64,000 bases of DNA from Eopsaltria australis. Lineage: Eukaryota > Chordata > Aves > Passeriformes > Petroicidae. The notes below the pieces were generated by a model that saw only the letters and a list, made by a program, of their open reading frames with translations, searched no databases and was not told the origin of the DNA. A program made the position numbers and the translations under genes. Location of the stretch: positions 1,054,001 to 1,118,000 of the forward strand of contig JAVTVJ010000553.1 of NCBI GenBank assembly GCA_034509425.1, read 5' to 3'. This document shows, one piece after another, positions 1 through 10,437 of the stretch (position 1 is its first letter; each line of letters begins with the position of its first letter).

Positions 1-520
1 GGGAAATGATCCGACTTTTCCAGCTTGGATTCCTCAGGAAACAAAACAATTCCTGAGTTTTCACTTCATTCTTGGATTTGCTGCTGATTCCCTGCTTGCC
101 AGAGGAGCAGGGCCCAGCAGAGGCATTAAATTCCCAATTTTTAAGAGGACAGAGACCTTTACAGGACATTCCTGTGCAGGGAAGGATGAAGGGTGAGCAA
201 AGCCCTTCTTGGGAGGAGAAACTTCCCAGAACCACAAAAGAATGGTGAAAATCCCAGATTTTTCAGGTTTTCCAGCTCAAAGCTGTGAGAGGGATGAGCT
301 CAGACATGGAAATGGCAGCAGAAAATGGGGAATGCTCCTTCTCCAGGATTTTTTGGGAATGGACACCTCTGGTAGGGCTCTGGTGTTCTCCCAGCTCAGT
401 GCTGGGATTTGGGGTTTGTCCTCAGGAATTTTTGGGGATAAATGTCCAGGATTTCCTGCAGGGATTTTGCATCACTCTGGGCTGTGCTGTCCACAGAGCC
501 TGGGATGCTCCATTCCCTCA
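1..520. other. Unique non-coding sequence, no gene seen
   Basis: This stretch is non-repetitive at the scale I can see and rich in GGGA, TTTTGG and GGAATT words. Short overlapping open frames occur in several frames on both strands, with no recognisable domain and no convincing splice-site pairs. I see nothing functional in it. Confidence 0.5.
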
Positions 521-630
521 AAACCATGGAATGGTTTGGGTGGGAAGGGACCTTAAATCCCATTTTATTCCACCCCTGCCACAGCAGGGACACTTTCCAC
601 TCCCCCAGGTGTATCCAAGCCCCATTTCCT
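521..630 (-). mobile_element. CR1 LINE 3' fragment (group I)
   Basis: Read on the plus strand, the copy opens with the complement of the group I terminus (atggtttgggtgggaaggga). It continues through the ccttaaatccca block, the complement of the gcagggacac segment, and stops at tccaagcccca. Only about the last 110 bp of the element are present, so it is a severely 5'-truncated retrotransposition product with no coding capacity. Confidence 0.85.
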
Positions 631-1316
631 GTGTGGAAAATCCCAATTATTCCCACTCATGAGGTTTTTCCATCCCTCTCCAGCTGCTCCAGGGATCATC
701 AGGAACATCTGGATGAGCCCATCCCTGTCCTGAGAATCATTTAAATCCTGATTTCCCTTCTTGTGGAATCAGCCGCTTTTCTCCCCTTATTTCAATCCAT
801 TTCCTTGGATTGCAGCCATTTCATCCCAACTCCCTCTCGCTGCTGCTGGAGCAGGAATTTCCAACAATTTGCTGGGAAAAAGCTCTGCCTCGAGAAGTTC
901 CAGCTCAGCAGGCAGGTGGGGATTGTTGTGATTGTTCAGGGCTGGTTCCAGTGCTTCGGCGGCGTTTGGAGGGATTTAATTCACCCAGCACAGCAGAAAA
1001 AGAGTTTCTTTCTTTATTTTTCTCCTTTAAAGTCCAATATTTAAATTCCCCTTTTCCCCAAAAAATGTGAATTTACTCCCAAATTCTTGTTCTGTTTCCA
1101 GCAGGAGCTTGGGCAGATATTGAAGTTAATTAAGGTAAAAATAATTTTTAGGACTTCTGAAAGAGATGCTGTGGGATAGGAATTCATGGGAAGTGTGGGA
1201 TGGTGGGAGAGCAGGGAAAGGGGAGGAAGACCCTTGGGAGCTTCGTGCTGGAGGCAGCCTCAGGATAAAAGGAGCAGAAAACTGGAATTTGAGAGAAAAA
1301 CTGTAATTTTGGTATA
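631..1316. other. Unique non-coding sequence, no gene seen
   Basis: Mixed AT-rich sequence with pyrimidine-rich patches near 1000-1040. The open frames on both strands here are short and mutually overlapping, with no familiar protein motif. Nothing further is supported. Confidence 0.5.
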
Positions 1317-1534
1317 TTAGATGGGATTTTGGGAAGGAATTCCTGGCTGGGAGGGTGGGGAGGAGCTGGGCTGGAATTCCCAGATTTGCTGTGGCTGCCC
1401 CTGGATCCCTGGCAGTGCCCAAGGCCAGGTTGGGGCAGCCTGGGACAGTGGGAGGTGTCCCTGCCATGGAATGGGATGGAATTAAATGGGATTTAAGGTC
1501 CCTTCCAACCCAAACTATTCCATAATTCCCTGAT
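1317..1534 (+). mobile_element. CR1 LINE 3' fragment (group I)
   Basis: The copy begins at the conserved gggattttgggaaggaattc segment. It passes through ggagggtggggaggagctgg, the cagatttgctgtggctgccc block and ggcagtgcccaaggccagg, and ends with the group I terminus plus a short ATTCC-rich tail. About 215 bp of the 3' untranslated region are kept. A reverse-strand open frame across it (1126-1467) is a by-product of the repeat, not a gene. Confidence 0.92.
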
Positions 1535-2997
1535 TCCTCAGCTTTTTAAATCCCACGGATATCCATGTCCTTCACATCCCATTTCACTCAATGAGATGAA
1601 AATAAATAAAATTAATGTCAATTCATTGAAATTCCAAGGGAATTCTGATAGAGCTGGGCCAGGAAAAGGAGTTTTGCGGATTTTTGTGGACATTTAAAAC
1701 ATTTTTTACGAATGATGAGTGAGGGGATGATGTGTGTGAGACATCCGAGGCTGGGAAGGACGGTGGGAATAAATCAGGATGTCCTGGAGAGGGTGAGACC
1801 TGAGCTTGGCATAAAAAATGTGGAATAAAGGGTGGAGAAAGCTCGGCTTGGGCTGGGATAAAACAAAATCTCTCCCTAAATCTTTCGATTCGTGGGAAAG
1901 GGGGAACGAAATCCTTGTTTGGCTTTTCCTCTCCCTATTAAAGAGTCTTTACCTCAACCCACGCATCTTCCCTTCCCGATTTTCTCCCCCATCCCATGGG
2001 GATAAAAACCCTGCTGGGTTCGGCACCTCTGGATGCTGAATCCCTCAGGATGCGGCGGGCTGGGATTTGGGAGGGCGGGGATCAGTAGATGGAGCTGTTT
2101 GTTCACGTTTCCCGGTGATTTACAGCAGGATGCGATTCCCGGCCTTTGGAAAGGTCCCGAGTCCATCCTGGGAGTGTTTCATCCCCAAAAAAACCTCCCA
2201 GAAAATGTCATTCCAAAACGTTAAAGTGTTTAATCCCAAAAAAGATCGACAAGTGCCCATCCTGGGAGTGTTTTATTCTGGGAAAGGAACGGAATTAATG
2301 AATGGAATGTTGGGGTGAAGGCTGCACTTCCCTGCCCAAAACTTCACCCCCCAGAAGCTCTTGGGGGTTTTGCTCTGGGGCACAGCCACGGATCTTTGCC
2401 TGATTTTTATTTTAGCAGCCCCTGGAAAAAGCAGGATGCTGCTAATTCCATATTATGGGGTTATGATGAACTCCCATGAATTAATGGTGCTTGGAAAAAT
2501 GGTCCCACTGAAATCCTGGACACTGAAAATTAACCTGAGAGCTGAGCCATAAAATGCAATCCACATTAAAAACCGGCGGCGCTTCCCAAAAGCCACTTTT
2601 TGTGTGATAAATAGGGTGAAAAAAAGCTTCCAAAAATCCTACAGGAGCACTTTTATGGAGTGGGAAATGCTTTTATAGGACAGGGCTTTAGGGTTGGGTG
2701 GGTTTTAAAAGGTGCTGTTGTTCGGTTCCAGGCTTTGGATGCGTTTAAGAGAAACTGGAATATTTTGGTTGATTATCAAAGTGCTTGCCCAGGTTTGGCA
2801 GATTCTGCACCTCTTAATTTGGATTTTTTCCTCCAACAAATAATCTGGGAGTGGTCACTGATCTTTGGGATCAACGTCCAGCCCGGTTTTCTGTGATCCT
2901 GATTCAATGTCTTGAATATTTTTTATGTTTTTTACAGTTTAAGTTTGTCCCCACATTAATTGTGAGATGGAAAAAACTTCATCCCAGTGGGAATTGT
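1535..2997. other. Unique non-coding sequence, no gene seen
   Basis: AT-rich at 1560-1720 (aaataaataaaattaatg-type sequence), then ordinary mixed sequence. A locally repeated phrase (catcctgggagtgttt) occurs at about 2165 and 2260, suggesting a small degenerate duplication roughly 95 bp apart. Open frames are short and overlapping, and none is recognisable. Confidence 0.45.
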
Positions 2998-3068
2998 CCC
3001 AGTCCCTGGCAGTAGGGTTGGAACAAACCCCTTTAAATTCCCTTCCAGCCCAAATTATTTTTCCATTC
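2998..3068 (+). mobile_element. Possible decayed CR1 terminus
   Basis: A short match to the group I end: ggcagtagggttggaacaaa, then ctttaaattcccttccagcc and a diverged aaattatt. It is old and only about 70 bp long, so chance similarity to CR1 words common in this genome cannot be excluded. Confidence 0.4.
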
Positions 3069-3480
3069 CGCCATCCTGAAAAACTCAGAACCCTTTTTGG
3101 CAGAACTGAACTCTCTGTTCTGCTCAGCCAGGAATTTGCCCGGTGGGAAGATCCCGGTGAGTTTAGGGATGCTGGAAGTGTTTGAGGCTGGGGATCTGTG
3201 GGATTTCTGGCTATTTCTGGATATCCCTATGGATAAATCTATGGATATCCCTGTTTTGCATTCCTCTAAACCCCTTCCCAAGAGATTATTTCCTCCTGCT
3301 TTCCCTCTTTTTTCACAAGATCCCATAAACCCCAACCCATTCCCGCATTTTACCCACCTGAACCACCTGCAATTTTAGGATCGGGGTTTTTTCTCTCTTG
3401 TTTAAAAAACTCTCTTCATTCCCTGCTTTTTTGCTCCTCGAATCCCTTTCCTGGGGTTGTTTTCTGGGATCTGGTGGTGC
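3069..3480. other. Unique non-coding sequence, no gene seen
   Basis: Mixed sequence containing a small internal repetition (tatggataaatctatggata at about 3228). No repeat family, RNA gene or coding motif is recognisable. Confidence 0.4.
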
Positions 3481-3720
3481 TCTGCCCACTCCTGGTTAAA
3501 TGACTGAGTGACACCCACTGCATTTGCATCCTTAATGATTACCCTTTATGCTAATTAGGCTTCTTCTCGCTGTCACTGTCAGAGCTCCAGCCTTGCTGTG
3601 CTGGAGCAAAACGTCTGTTACAAAGATAGATGGGATGCAACCGAAATATTCCCATGAATATTCATCCTTTCCCATTTTGGAGCCGCTCCTTGCTGGTTCC
3701 GTTTGCACTTTGGGGCTTGG
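3481..3720. other. Motif-rich non-repetitive block, possible regulatory element
   Basis: The block carries an octamer-type ATTTGCAT (3522-3529), TAATGATT, CTAATTAG (3551-3558) and a perfect 12-bp palindrome ATGAATATTCAT (3654-3665). Such sites fit POU and homeodomain factors. The block lacks CR1 and the GGGA-type words that dominate its surroundings. Function is inferred from motif clustering only; short AT-rich motifs arise easily by chance. Confidence 0.25.
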
Positions 3721-3762
3721 GCAGCTCCGTTTTTGTGACAGACAAAACAGGGGATTTTTTTC

Positions 3763-3769
3763 TTTTTTT

Positions 3770-3800
<31 letters not shown>

Positions 3801-3802
3801 GG
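3763..3802. repeat. T17/G23 homopolymer junction
   Basis: A run of 17 T (3763-3779) is followed directly by 23 G (3780-3802). The G run could form a quadruplex or slip during replication, and its length is also a typical sequencing or assembly uncertainty. Open frames across it (polyphenylalanine-glycine, or proline-lysine on the other strand) are artefacts of the runs. Confidence 0.95.
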
Positions 3803-4032
3803 TTTTGTTCTCACAGCCAGGATCAAAATTTTCATGGAATTTGCTTCTAGGAGATGGGGATGGGATGGGTGAGGGGGGATGGATGTGCTGCTGGAAATGT
3901 GCATGGATGGAGATTTCCTTGGAGGAATAAAGGACATTTTACTTCGGCTCCGGGGCTGAGCCTTTGGCTTTCTTAACCCTGAAGGTTGTTCCCATATCCC
4001 AAATGTATTTTTGGGATAATTGTTTCACTCCT

Positions 4033-4135
4033 GAGCACCTGGGACAGTGGAAGGAGTCCCTGCACATGGCAGGGGTTGGAATGAGGAGGGGTTTTAAGGT
4101 CCCTTCCAACCCAAACCGTTCTGGGATTTTGGGAT
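4033..4135 (+). mobile_element. CR1 LINE 3' fragment (group I)
   Basis: About 100 bp from gagcacctgggacagtggaa through the gtccctgcacatggcagg block to a terminus diverged by a single change (ccaacccaaaccgttctggg). It is 5'-truncated close to the end of the element and has no coding content. Confidence 0.88.
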
Positions 4136-5295
4136 TTTGGTGCTGGGTTTGTTTTCTCCCTTGCTGGACACAGAGATCCCTTCAGGGCCTGAGGTTAATT
4201 CCTGTAAATAATGCAGAGAGCGGCTCCCGAACTTGTCCCTGGTTTTTCTGGGAGGAAATGGCCTCAGGAATACATCGTGGGACGAGTTAATGATTAATTA
4301 ATCTGTGTTGATGCAGGCATTCCAAGCCTGGCTCTGTTCTGGGTCCAGGTTGTGCCTCGGGGTCTCCTCCCGAGCAGTTACTTGGGCACTTTATAAAAAA
4401 ACAGATTAATTATTAAATATTTCCTTCTTTTAACGAGAATTAAAGCTGTTATTAAATCCTGATGCCTTTATTCCCTCATTAATGACCCCTAATCCAGACC
4501 TGCAGGGCCACCAAGAACCTTTTACCCTCTCTAAATTCCCGGTTCCTCCTGATTCCCACCAGAGCTTCCCATCTTTTCGGTCACTCCAGGTCTTTTCCCT
4601 TCCCTTTTTACTTTTCCCCCCGTCTTTCCTTCAAAGCCGGTATTTATTTCACCCGAAGCGAGCTCCTCATCAAACAAACCCAAGCCACGGATGCTATAAT
4701 TAGCATTAGGATATACTAATTTTTCTTCGGGCATAATTGGAAGGTTTCTCCCTTTTCGGGATAATCCTAAAACTATCCTATTTTACGGCTCATTTGCCAG
4801 AAGATGCCTGGGAAGCTCTCGCAGCTTTATCACCCCTTATCAATGGGTAAAGAGTGTCAGAGCGGGGGGGGGGGGGGTGGAAAAAAAAAAATCCCTATTT
4901 TCCCAATTTCTGCTAATTGAGCGGCTTTCCCTGAGCGCTTGGTGATAACCAGCTGCTAAAAGGGTCTGAAATCCGCCCCAAAACTCCCTGCAGGGGCTCA
5001 GGGTTTGCAGCTCTTCCTGATTTTGGGCTGTTCGGGGGAATTTTGGGAGGATGCTGTGGGTTCTCGGCTGCCTCCACAGCAATTCCCAGTTCCAGGAGGG
5101 GGCTCAGCGCTTCCCGCAGCTGCGCTAATCCCATTAAAAACCCGCGGTGCCTTTTCCTGATGAGCTGCTAAATGGCCGGGTTTGTTTTCCCTTCCTGATG
5201 AGCCCAAATTAATCACGCTCGATGGGTTCTCGCTGCTGAAGGGCGCCTTCATCGCTCTTCTTCCTCCTCACAGGATGGACAGGAAGGGTGGTTGG
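4136..5295. other. Unique block rich in TAATTA-type motifs
   Basis: Contains the HNF1-like site listed separately, further homeodomain-type cores, the palindromic-looking tagcattaggatatactaat near 4700, and a 14-G run (4863-4876) followed by 11 A. A CpG-bearing section lies at 5100-5260. There is no coding similarity. The sparse GGGA words and dense AT motifs make it a candidate noncoding element cluster, by inference only. Confidence 0.25.
4286..4298 (+). promoter_or_regulatory. HNF1-like palindromic site
   Basis: GTTAATGATTAAT matches the HNF1 consensus GTTAATNATTAAC at 12 of 13 positions, and the AT run continues as taattaatc. Known HNF1 homeodomain dimers bind such sites. Whether this one is bound cannot be told from sequence. 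Confidence 0.3.
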
Positions 5296-5710
5296 TAGCC
5301 AAAATCCAGCAGTGCTGGCCCGGTAAGATTTGGGAAGGGGTTGGAGCACCGGGAGAGGCTGAGGGAGCTGGGAAGGGGCTCAGCCTGGAGAAAAGGAGGC
5401 TCAGGGGGGACCTTGTGGGTCCCCAAAAGTCCCTGACAGGAGGGAGCAGCCGGGGGGTCAGGCTCTGCTCCCAGGGAACAGGGACAAAGTGACAAGGAAC
5501 AACCTCAAGTTGTGCCAGGGAATGTTTGGACTGGATATTGGGAATATTTCTTCATGGAAAAGCTGCCCAGGGAGGTTTGGAGTCCCCATCCCTGGAGGGA
5601 TTTAAAGCCGAGTGGAGGTGGCACTTGGGGACACGGGGCAGGGGTGGCCTTGGGGGATGGTTGGACTCGATCCCGGGGGGGTTTTCCAACCTCAAGGACT
5701 CCGATTCCCT
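5296..5710 (+). mobile_element. CR1 LINE 3' portion (group III)
   Basis: A 415-bp copy starting within the segment that precedes the 3' untranslated region (ggagaggctgagggagctgg, then cagcctggagaaaaggaggc). It continues through cttcatggaaaagctgccca and tccctggagggatttaaagc and ends at a group III terminus (gttggactcgat ... ttttccaacctcaaggactc). It is one of the longer copies here but holds no ORF2. Clear divergence from the other copies suggests an older insertion. Confidence 0.85.
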
Positions 5711-6180
5711 TTTCTGGAATGAAGCAGCTGCCGGGGGCACATCGTGGCTCAGTCCTGTGGGATCAGGCTTGGTCCCCATGGAGCAGAAACAGCTCCGGGG
5801 GCTCTCTTTGCTCGTGGAGCTCCTTCGTGGGGGCTTTTGCAGAGATTTGAGCGGCTGAATTTGATGTCAAGGGTTTTTCAGCCCTTGTAAGGTCCCTAAA
5901 TCGCCATGGGTGAGTCCTGGTGTTGCATCCTGGCAATCCAGCCCTGGATATGCGAGGAAAGCATTTACAGACCAAGGAATTTTAATCTGGACCATTTCGA
6001 GATCCCTGGTGCCCCACGAGGCTTCTGCAGGGGCTCCGTGCTGAAAACACTTCTGGCCTTGGAAGTTTTTCCAGGAAAGAGATCTGAGTTGTATAAACTC
6101 TTAATCCCTTTTTTTTCCTTGATGCTTTTCCGACTTCAGCAGAGATTTAGGAAGTGCTGTGGCCTTGGCGAAGATCAATA
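5711..6180. other. Unique non-coding sequence, no gene seen
   Basis: Mixed sequence directly after the CR1 end. Open frames occur on both strands (for example plus 5906-6181), with no recognisable domain. I see no gene. Confidence 0.4.
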
Positions 6181-6920
6181 GATACCCTGTTAAGGAAAGG
6201 CTCTAAATTCACTGTTCGGATGATTTCAGGGGGAAAAATGGAGTTTTGAAATATTTCATTTAGCACTGAGCTAAGCTTTGTCATAAGGAGGGCAAAACCC
6301 TGTTCTCAAATGAGAGAGGAACCTTTTGTTTTTTTCCTGAAACCTTTAATTACAACCTTGAATAATTGTATTTGTCGTGCTTAGTGCAATATTGGAGCAG
6401 AGGGTGGGAAGCTTCAGTTTTCTGCTATCCCAAAACACCAGGCAGACACCTCTGTCTCTCCTATTTCCCCTACAAAGCTCCTCTAGACTTTTCCCTCATT
6501 TTCCAGCCTGGCTGTGTTTGGGACCAGCTCGTTCTGCCATTTCTCCCTTGCTAACACAGCTTTTGAGCATCAAGAGTTGTTTTTCATCCCCCTCTCGGCT
6601 GCCTTTGGCCAAGCACACGGAGAGGAGCAATCCTGTTTTACCTCCCCGGAAAGAACGAAGGCAGAAACATTTTCTCCTTCTCGCTGGTTTAAATTTACAG
6701 AAGTGAACAATCATTTTTGCAGCCTCTGAGAGTGAAATGTGGGGGAAACAAACCGATCTTATCGACTTTTCCAGCTGGAGCAGCGCGGGGAACATTACTT
6801 AGAGCTCCACCACGCTCTGCTCTAATCCCATGAGATGTCTTTGTTGATGCATAAGCTGTGACCTAAAATATTGACTTTATAAAGTAATTGAATCCCCGAA
6901 TCATGTTTCAGATGAAAAGC
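6181..6920. other. Non-repetitive block, possible conserved noncoding element
   Basis: Repeat-free, with balanced composition and long stretches lacking the GGGA-type words. It includes gaaatatttcatttagcact near 6250 and ctttataaagtaattg near 6870. Open frames exist on both strands around 6370-6800 but resemble no family. Cross-species conservation would decide whether it is an element. Confidence 0.2.
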
Positions 6921-7490
6921 ACTTGACAAATGGCTCCAGGAAGGAGCTGAGCCCCAAGGCCTGAGTGTGGCTGCGATGGGAATGGGATTTACTCCGCTTG
7001 ACTCTTGTCGGCCTCTCCAGAGCAGGAGAGCCCTGCTCCAGGTTTGGGGGGAATTGCAGGGCAAGAACAGGTTCTCTCATTTTTTTTCCCCTTTTTTTCC
7101 TCATAGGAAGAAGGGAAATAAATCCTTCAGGCCCCACAGAAGAGGTGGGAACAGAATATTTGTTTTGCAGAGTGAAAATTTTGACGCAGGGTGACGTGGT
7201 GGGATTTGTGGGAGCTGAGCTTGCTCTCTTGATTTGGTTTTAATCCAGGGGGAGAAAATGTCTGGTTCCTGCCCTAAATTTGAGTTTCAGAGGCTCCAGA
7301 TCCCTGCCTGGCCTTTCTGTATGGCCCAGCCCATCCCAAGTTATCCCAGGGCTCCAAGCTGAGCCACTGCCCTGGAAAAGGGGAGTTGGAAATGGGGAAA
7401 TGATGCAAAGCCAAAGGACACAGTGAGACTCTGGTGTGGACCAGGTCTCATCCCTGAGCCATTTCACTGGATCCTGGGGACAGCTGGGGC
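6921..7490. other. Unique non-coding sequence, no gene seen
   Basis: Contains a T-rich patch at 7078-7104 and otherwise ordinary mixed sequence. No repeat family or coding motif is recognised. Confidence 0.4.
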
Positions 7491-7493
7491 TGA

Positions 7494-7810
7494 AGGGATG
7501 AAGATGAGGTGCTGGAGGGGATGAAGATGAGGTGCTGGGGGGGATGAAGATGAGGGGCTGAGGGTGTGAAGATGAGGCAGTGAGGGGATGGAGCCAAGGG
7601 GATGAAGATGAGGTGCTGGAGGAGATGAAGATGAGGGGATGAGGGCGAGGGGCTGGAGGGGATGAAGGCGAGGGGCTGGAGGGGATGAAGACGAGGGGTT
7701 AAGGGGATGAAGATGAGGTGCTGGAGGAGATGAAGATGAGGTGGTGAGGGGATGAAGATGAGGTGCTGGGGGGATGAAGATGAGGGGATGAAGATGAGGT
7801 GCTGGAGGAA
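7494..7810. repeat. GATGAAGATGAGG minisatellite
   Basis: About 320 bp built from variable-length units (roughly 13-27 bp) on the theme ggggatgaagatgaggtgctgg. Strand asymmetry is strong (purine-rich on plus). Units differ by small length changes, typical of slippage and unequal exchange. The reverse-strand frame of 144 codons (HLHPL/SSSPPAP repeats) is a translation of the array, not a gene. Confidence 0.92.
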
Positions 7811-9051
7811 GACTCTTGTTGAGAAATGATTTCACCCCAACCCCGCGGCCCAGCGACCGCTCCCCCCTTCCCCTGCTCCTCACAACAAATTTCCCCATTA
7901 ATTTACGAGGGGCATAATTATCTCATTATTCCAAATGGCTCCATTTAACCAAACCTTGTTTCTGACTCCTAAATTGTTACCTCACTCATCCCACAACGAC
8001 TGTTTTCCTTCCAAGCACGTAACCCCGGCGCTTCCTTCCCTCCCCTCTTTTGCATAATGTTCTAACAAGCATTTAAATAACTGTAAAGGTTCCATCAGCT
8101 CTTGCTTTCATGTCTTGCTGTCTCCATGGCAACCGGCTACACTTCCCTGTCTATTTTCCCTATTTTTTTTTTTGGGTTTGAGTCCCTCAGTCCAGTGGCT
8201 GGAAATGGAGTTGGATTCTCCACTTGTTTTGGATTCTCTCCTTGTTTGCCCTCGACGTCGAGGCGCTGCCCAAATGTTGGTTTTGCTGCCGTGCCGTCAT
8301 CGTTATTTTCCCTCTTGGCCATTAGAGAGGACACTTGGAGCTGGGAGATGGAAATTCGTTTTTCCATTTGTCCAATGTGCTGCAGGATGGGGAAATATGC
8401 GGCGGTAATTACTGGGATTTGGAATTCCGGGCTGAAATCGTGGTGGGTTAAGCTGAGTTCAACTAAACTTTTCTTTGCTGAGTGTTCTCATCCCATGGCC
8501 CTCATTTGGGGCGTGAAATCTCTCGCAGAATATTTGGTGATATTTTTGTCCAGGCATTTGTTTCAAATGCACCTTAATATCCCGTTAAAAACATGAATAA
8601 TAATTCATCATCCTCCTGCGGGCTGGTTTATATGGATCTGACAGACCCAGAGCACTGGGGAAACAAATCTTCCTGCAGATTGCTGGGATGAACCTGGGAA
8701 GGACTAATCCAGCGGGACTGCCTGCCACTGGCATGAATTCCAGCCCGTCTGGGGACAGAATCCGTCCTGGCAAAGCGGGAGGGAACAGAAGGGAGCGGTG
8801 GCAGCTCTCAGCTCCTGCCAGTCTGCGTTCCCATCTGCAGGGAGGTGCTCTTGACGAGACTCAAGTGGCAAAGGGAAGAATTCCAGGCTGGCTGCTCATT
8901 TCCCTTCCCCCAAACACAACACGCTGACCCCGCCGCCAGCCGGGAGCGGCGCAGATGGAGCTCAAAGCCCTGAACAAAGCGGACAACAAGAGCTGCTGGC
9001 GTTTTATGGCTGAGAAATGGGGCTTTGGAGGCTGCAGGTCACTCACAGGAT
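7811..9051. other. Unique sequence with motif-rich and CpG-bearing parts
   Basis: The first part (7900-8100) has ggcataattatctcattatt and aagcatttaaataactgtaa, typical of AT-rich noncoding elements. A plus-strand open frame of 164 codons (8102-8596) resembles nothing I know and is crossed by frames on the other strand. A small CpG-containing patch lies at 8925-8960 (accccgccgccagccgggag). No gene is supported. Confidence 0.3.
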
Positions 9052-9155
9052 CGGGGAATCATGGAATGGTTTGGGTTGGAAGGAACCTTGATGACCTTTC
9101 ACCATCCCAGGTAGATCCAAGCCGTGTCCGGACTGGCCTTGGACATTCCAGGCTG
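9052..9155 (-). mobile_element. CR1 LINE 3' fragment (group I)
   Basis: On plus it opens with the complement of the terminus (aatcatggaatggtttgggt, ggaaggaacctt). It then reaches ccatcccaggtagatccaag and ggccttggacattccaggct before similarity fades. The middle ccctgcc-type segment is missing, so the copy has an internal deletion as well as 5' truncation. Confidence 0.88.
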
Positions 9156-9669
9156 CACTATGGGTATCCCAAACTGCAGGAAGCAGCAAACTCTGGGATT
9201 TCCTTATTTATTAGACCTCAGCCTCAGGAATATTGGCATTATTGGATTGAGGAAGAGAAACAATCCCAGCAGAGGAAGGAATCACCAGCAGAAGAAAAGA
9301 ACGAGGAAATCATTAAAACAACTGAAGCTGAGAGAGTCCATTGAGGCTTCTGACCCTTTTTCACTGACTCCAGGAAACTCCTGACTGGTGATTTCCTTCC
9401 CTGATTGATGTCCCTGGTGCATCCTCCTCTCTCACAGTGTCAGGGACCTGTTTGGACACAGTTGTGCTATTTGGGAAATGTATTTTTATGTTGAAGGAAA
9501 TTTCAAAGAATCCTCATGGTCCCAAGTCCTGGGTCACCCCTGGCTGGGGCTGTCACCACCTCACGGAGAAAGAAGCTGAGGCAAACAAAATTGGGAAGAA
9601 AAATCCTTCTCCTCAAGGAGCTTTGAGGAGGAAAATGCCAGGATCAGCCAGACTTCACTGCTCTGTTTC
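9156..9669. other. Unique non-coding sequence, no gene seen
   Basis: Purine-rich at 9240-9330 (gaggaagagaaac-type sequence), otherwise mixed. Overlapping plus-strand frames have no recognisable domain. It leads directly into a tandem duplication. Confidence 0.4.
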
Positions 9670-9921
9670 TCTGCTGGAATCTGATTCATCGATTTGGCTG
9701 AATGTGGAACCTGACAAATGCTTTTCAAAGCAAATTTAGGAGGATCTTTGCAGCTGCTTTGCTCCTGAGGAGGAATGGGAATGCTCTGAGTGCGCTCTGC
9801 TGGAATCTGATTCATCGATTTGGCTGAATGTGGAACCTGACAAATGCTTTTCAAAGCAAATTTAGGAGGATCTTTGCAGCTGCTTTGCTCCTGAGGAGGA
9901 ATGGGAATGCTCTGAGTGCGC
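9670..9921. repeat. Perfect 126-bp tandem duplication
   Basis: Two adjacent copies (9670-9795 and 9796-9921), each starting tctgctggaatctgattcat, are identical by eye over 126 bp. Because 126 is divisible by three, the reverse-strand frame 9561-9995 stays open and repeats 42 residues twice. Lack of divergence points to a very recent duplication or an assembly duplication. Confidence 0.95.
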
Positions 9922-10047
9922 AGCTCCTGGCTGATCCTGGAGCACTCCTCTGCAGGGTGTGGGGCAGCTCTGGCGGGGGATGGGGCTGAGAGCAACAGCC
10001 CAAAAATTTATCAGAGATTGAACCCATTTTGACTGCTGAGACAACAG

Positions 10048-10324
10048 AGGAGCTGGAGAGGGACTTGGGACAAGGCCTGGAGTGACAGGACACAGGGAAT
10101 GGCTTCCCACTGCCAGAGGGCAGGGATGGATGGGATATTGGGAATTAGGAATTCCTGTCTGGGAGGGTGGGGAGGAGCTGGAATAGAATTCCCAGAGAAA
10201 CTGTGGCTGCCCCTGGATCCCTGTAAGTGTCCAGGGCCAGGTTGGAGCACCCTGGGACAGTGGGATGTGTCCCTGCCCATGGCACTGGATGCATTTTAAG
10301 ATCCCTTCCAACCCAAACCATTCT
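10048..10324 (+). mobile_element. CR1 LINE 3' fragment (group I)
   Basis: About 280 bp from gagctggagagggacttggg and gagtgacaggacacagggaa, through the attcccagagaaactgtggc block, to a terminus ending ccaacccaaaccattctggg. This closely matches the copies at 44055-44460 and 47165-47538, so it belongs to the same fairly young group. Confidence 0.93.
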
Positions 10325-10437
10325 GGGCTTCCCTCCCCAACAGCACAAACACAACAAAAGAACAACATAAAGGCACAGCACAAAGTTCTGCCCCATCTCC
10401 TCTCATTCTGCAGGAAGTTGGGGCGTTAATTCCCAGC
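10325..10437. other. Unique non-coding sequence
   Basis: Short interval after the CR1 terminus with an A/C-rich tail (agcacaaacacaacaaaaga). No feature is recognised. Confidence 0.4.

Noticed and set aside
2360..2400. Possible tRNA or other small RNA gene
   Set aside because: I looked for A/B-box-like and cloverleaf-like pairings here and elsewhere and found none that hold together.
7464..7898. 144-codon HLHPL-repeat frame
   Set aside because: Translation of the GATGAAGATGAGG minisatellite.
8102..8596. 164-codon plus-strand frame as a gene
   Set aside because: No similarity to a known family, and a minus frame is open over part of it.
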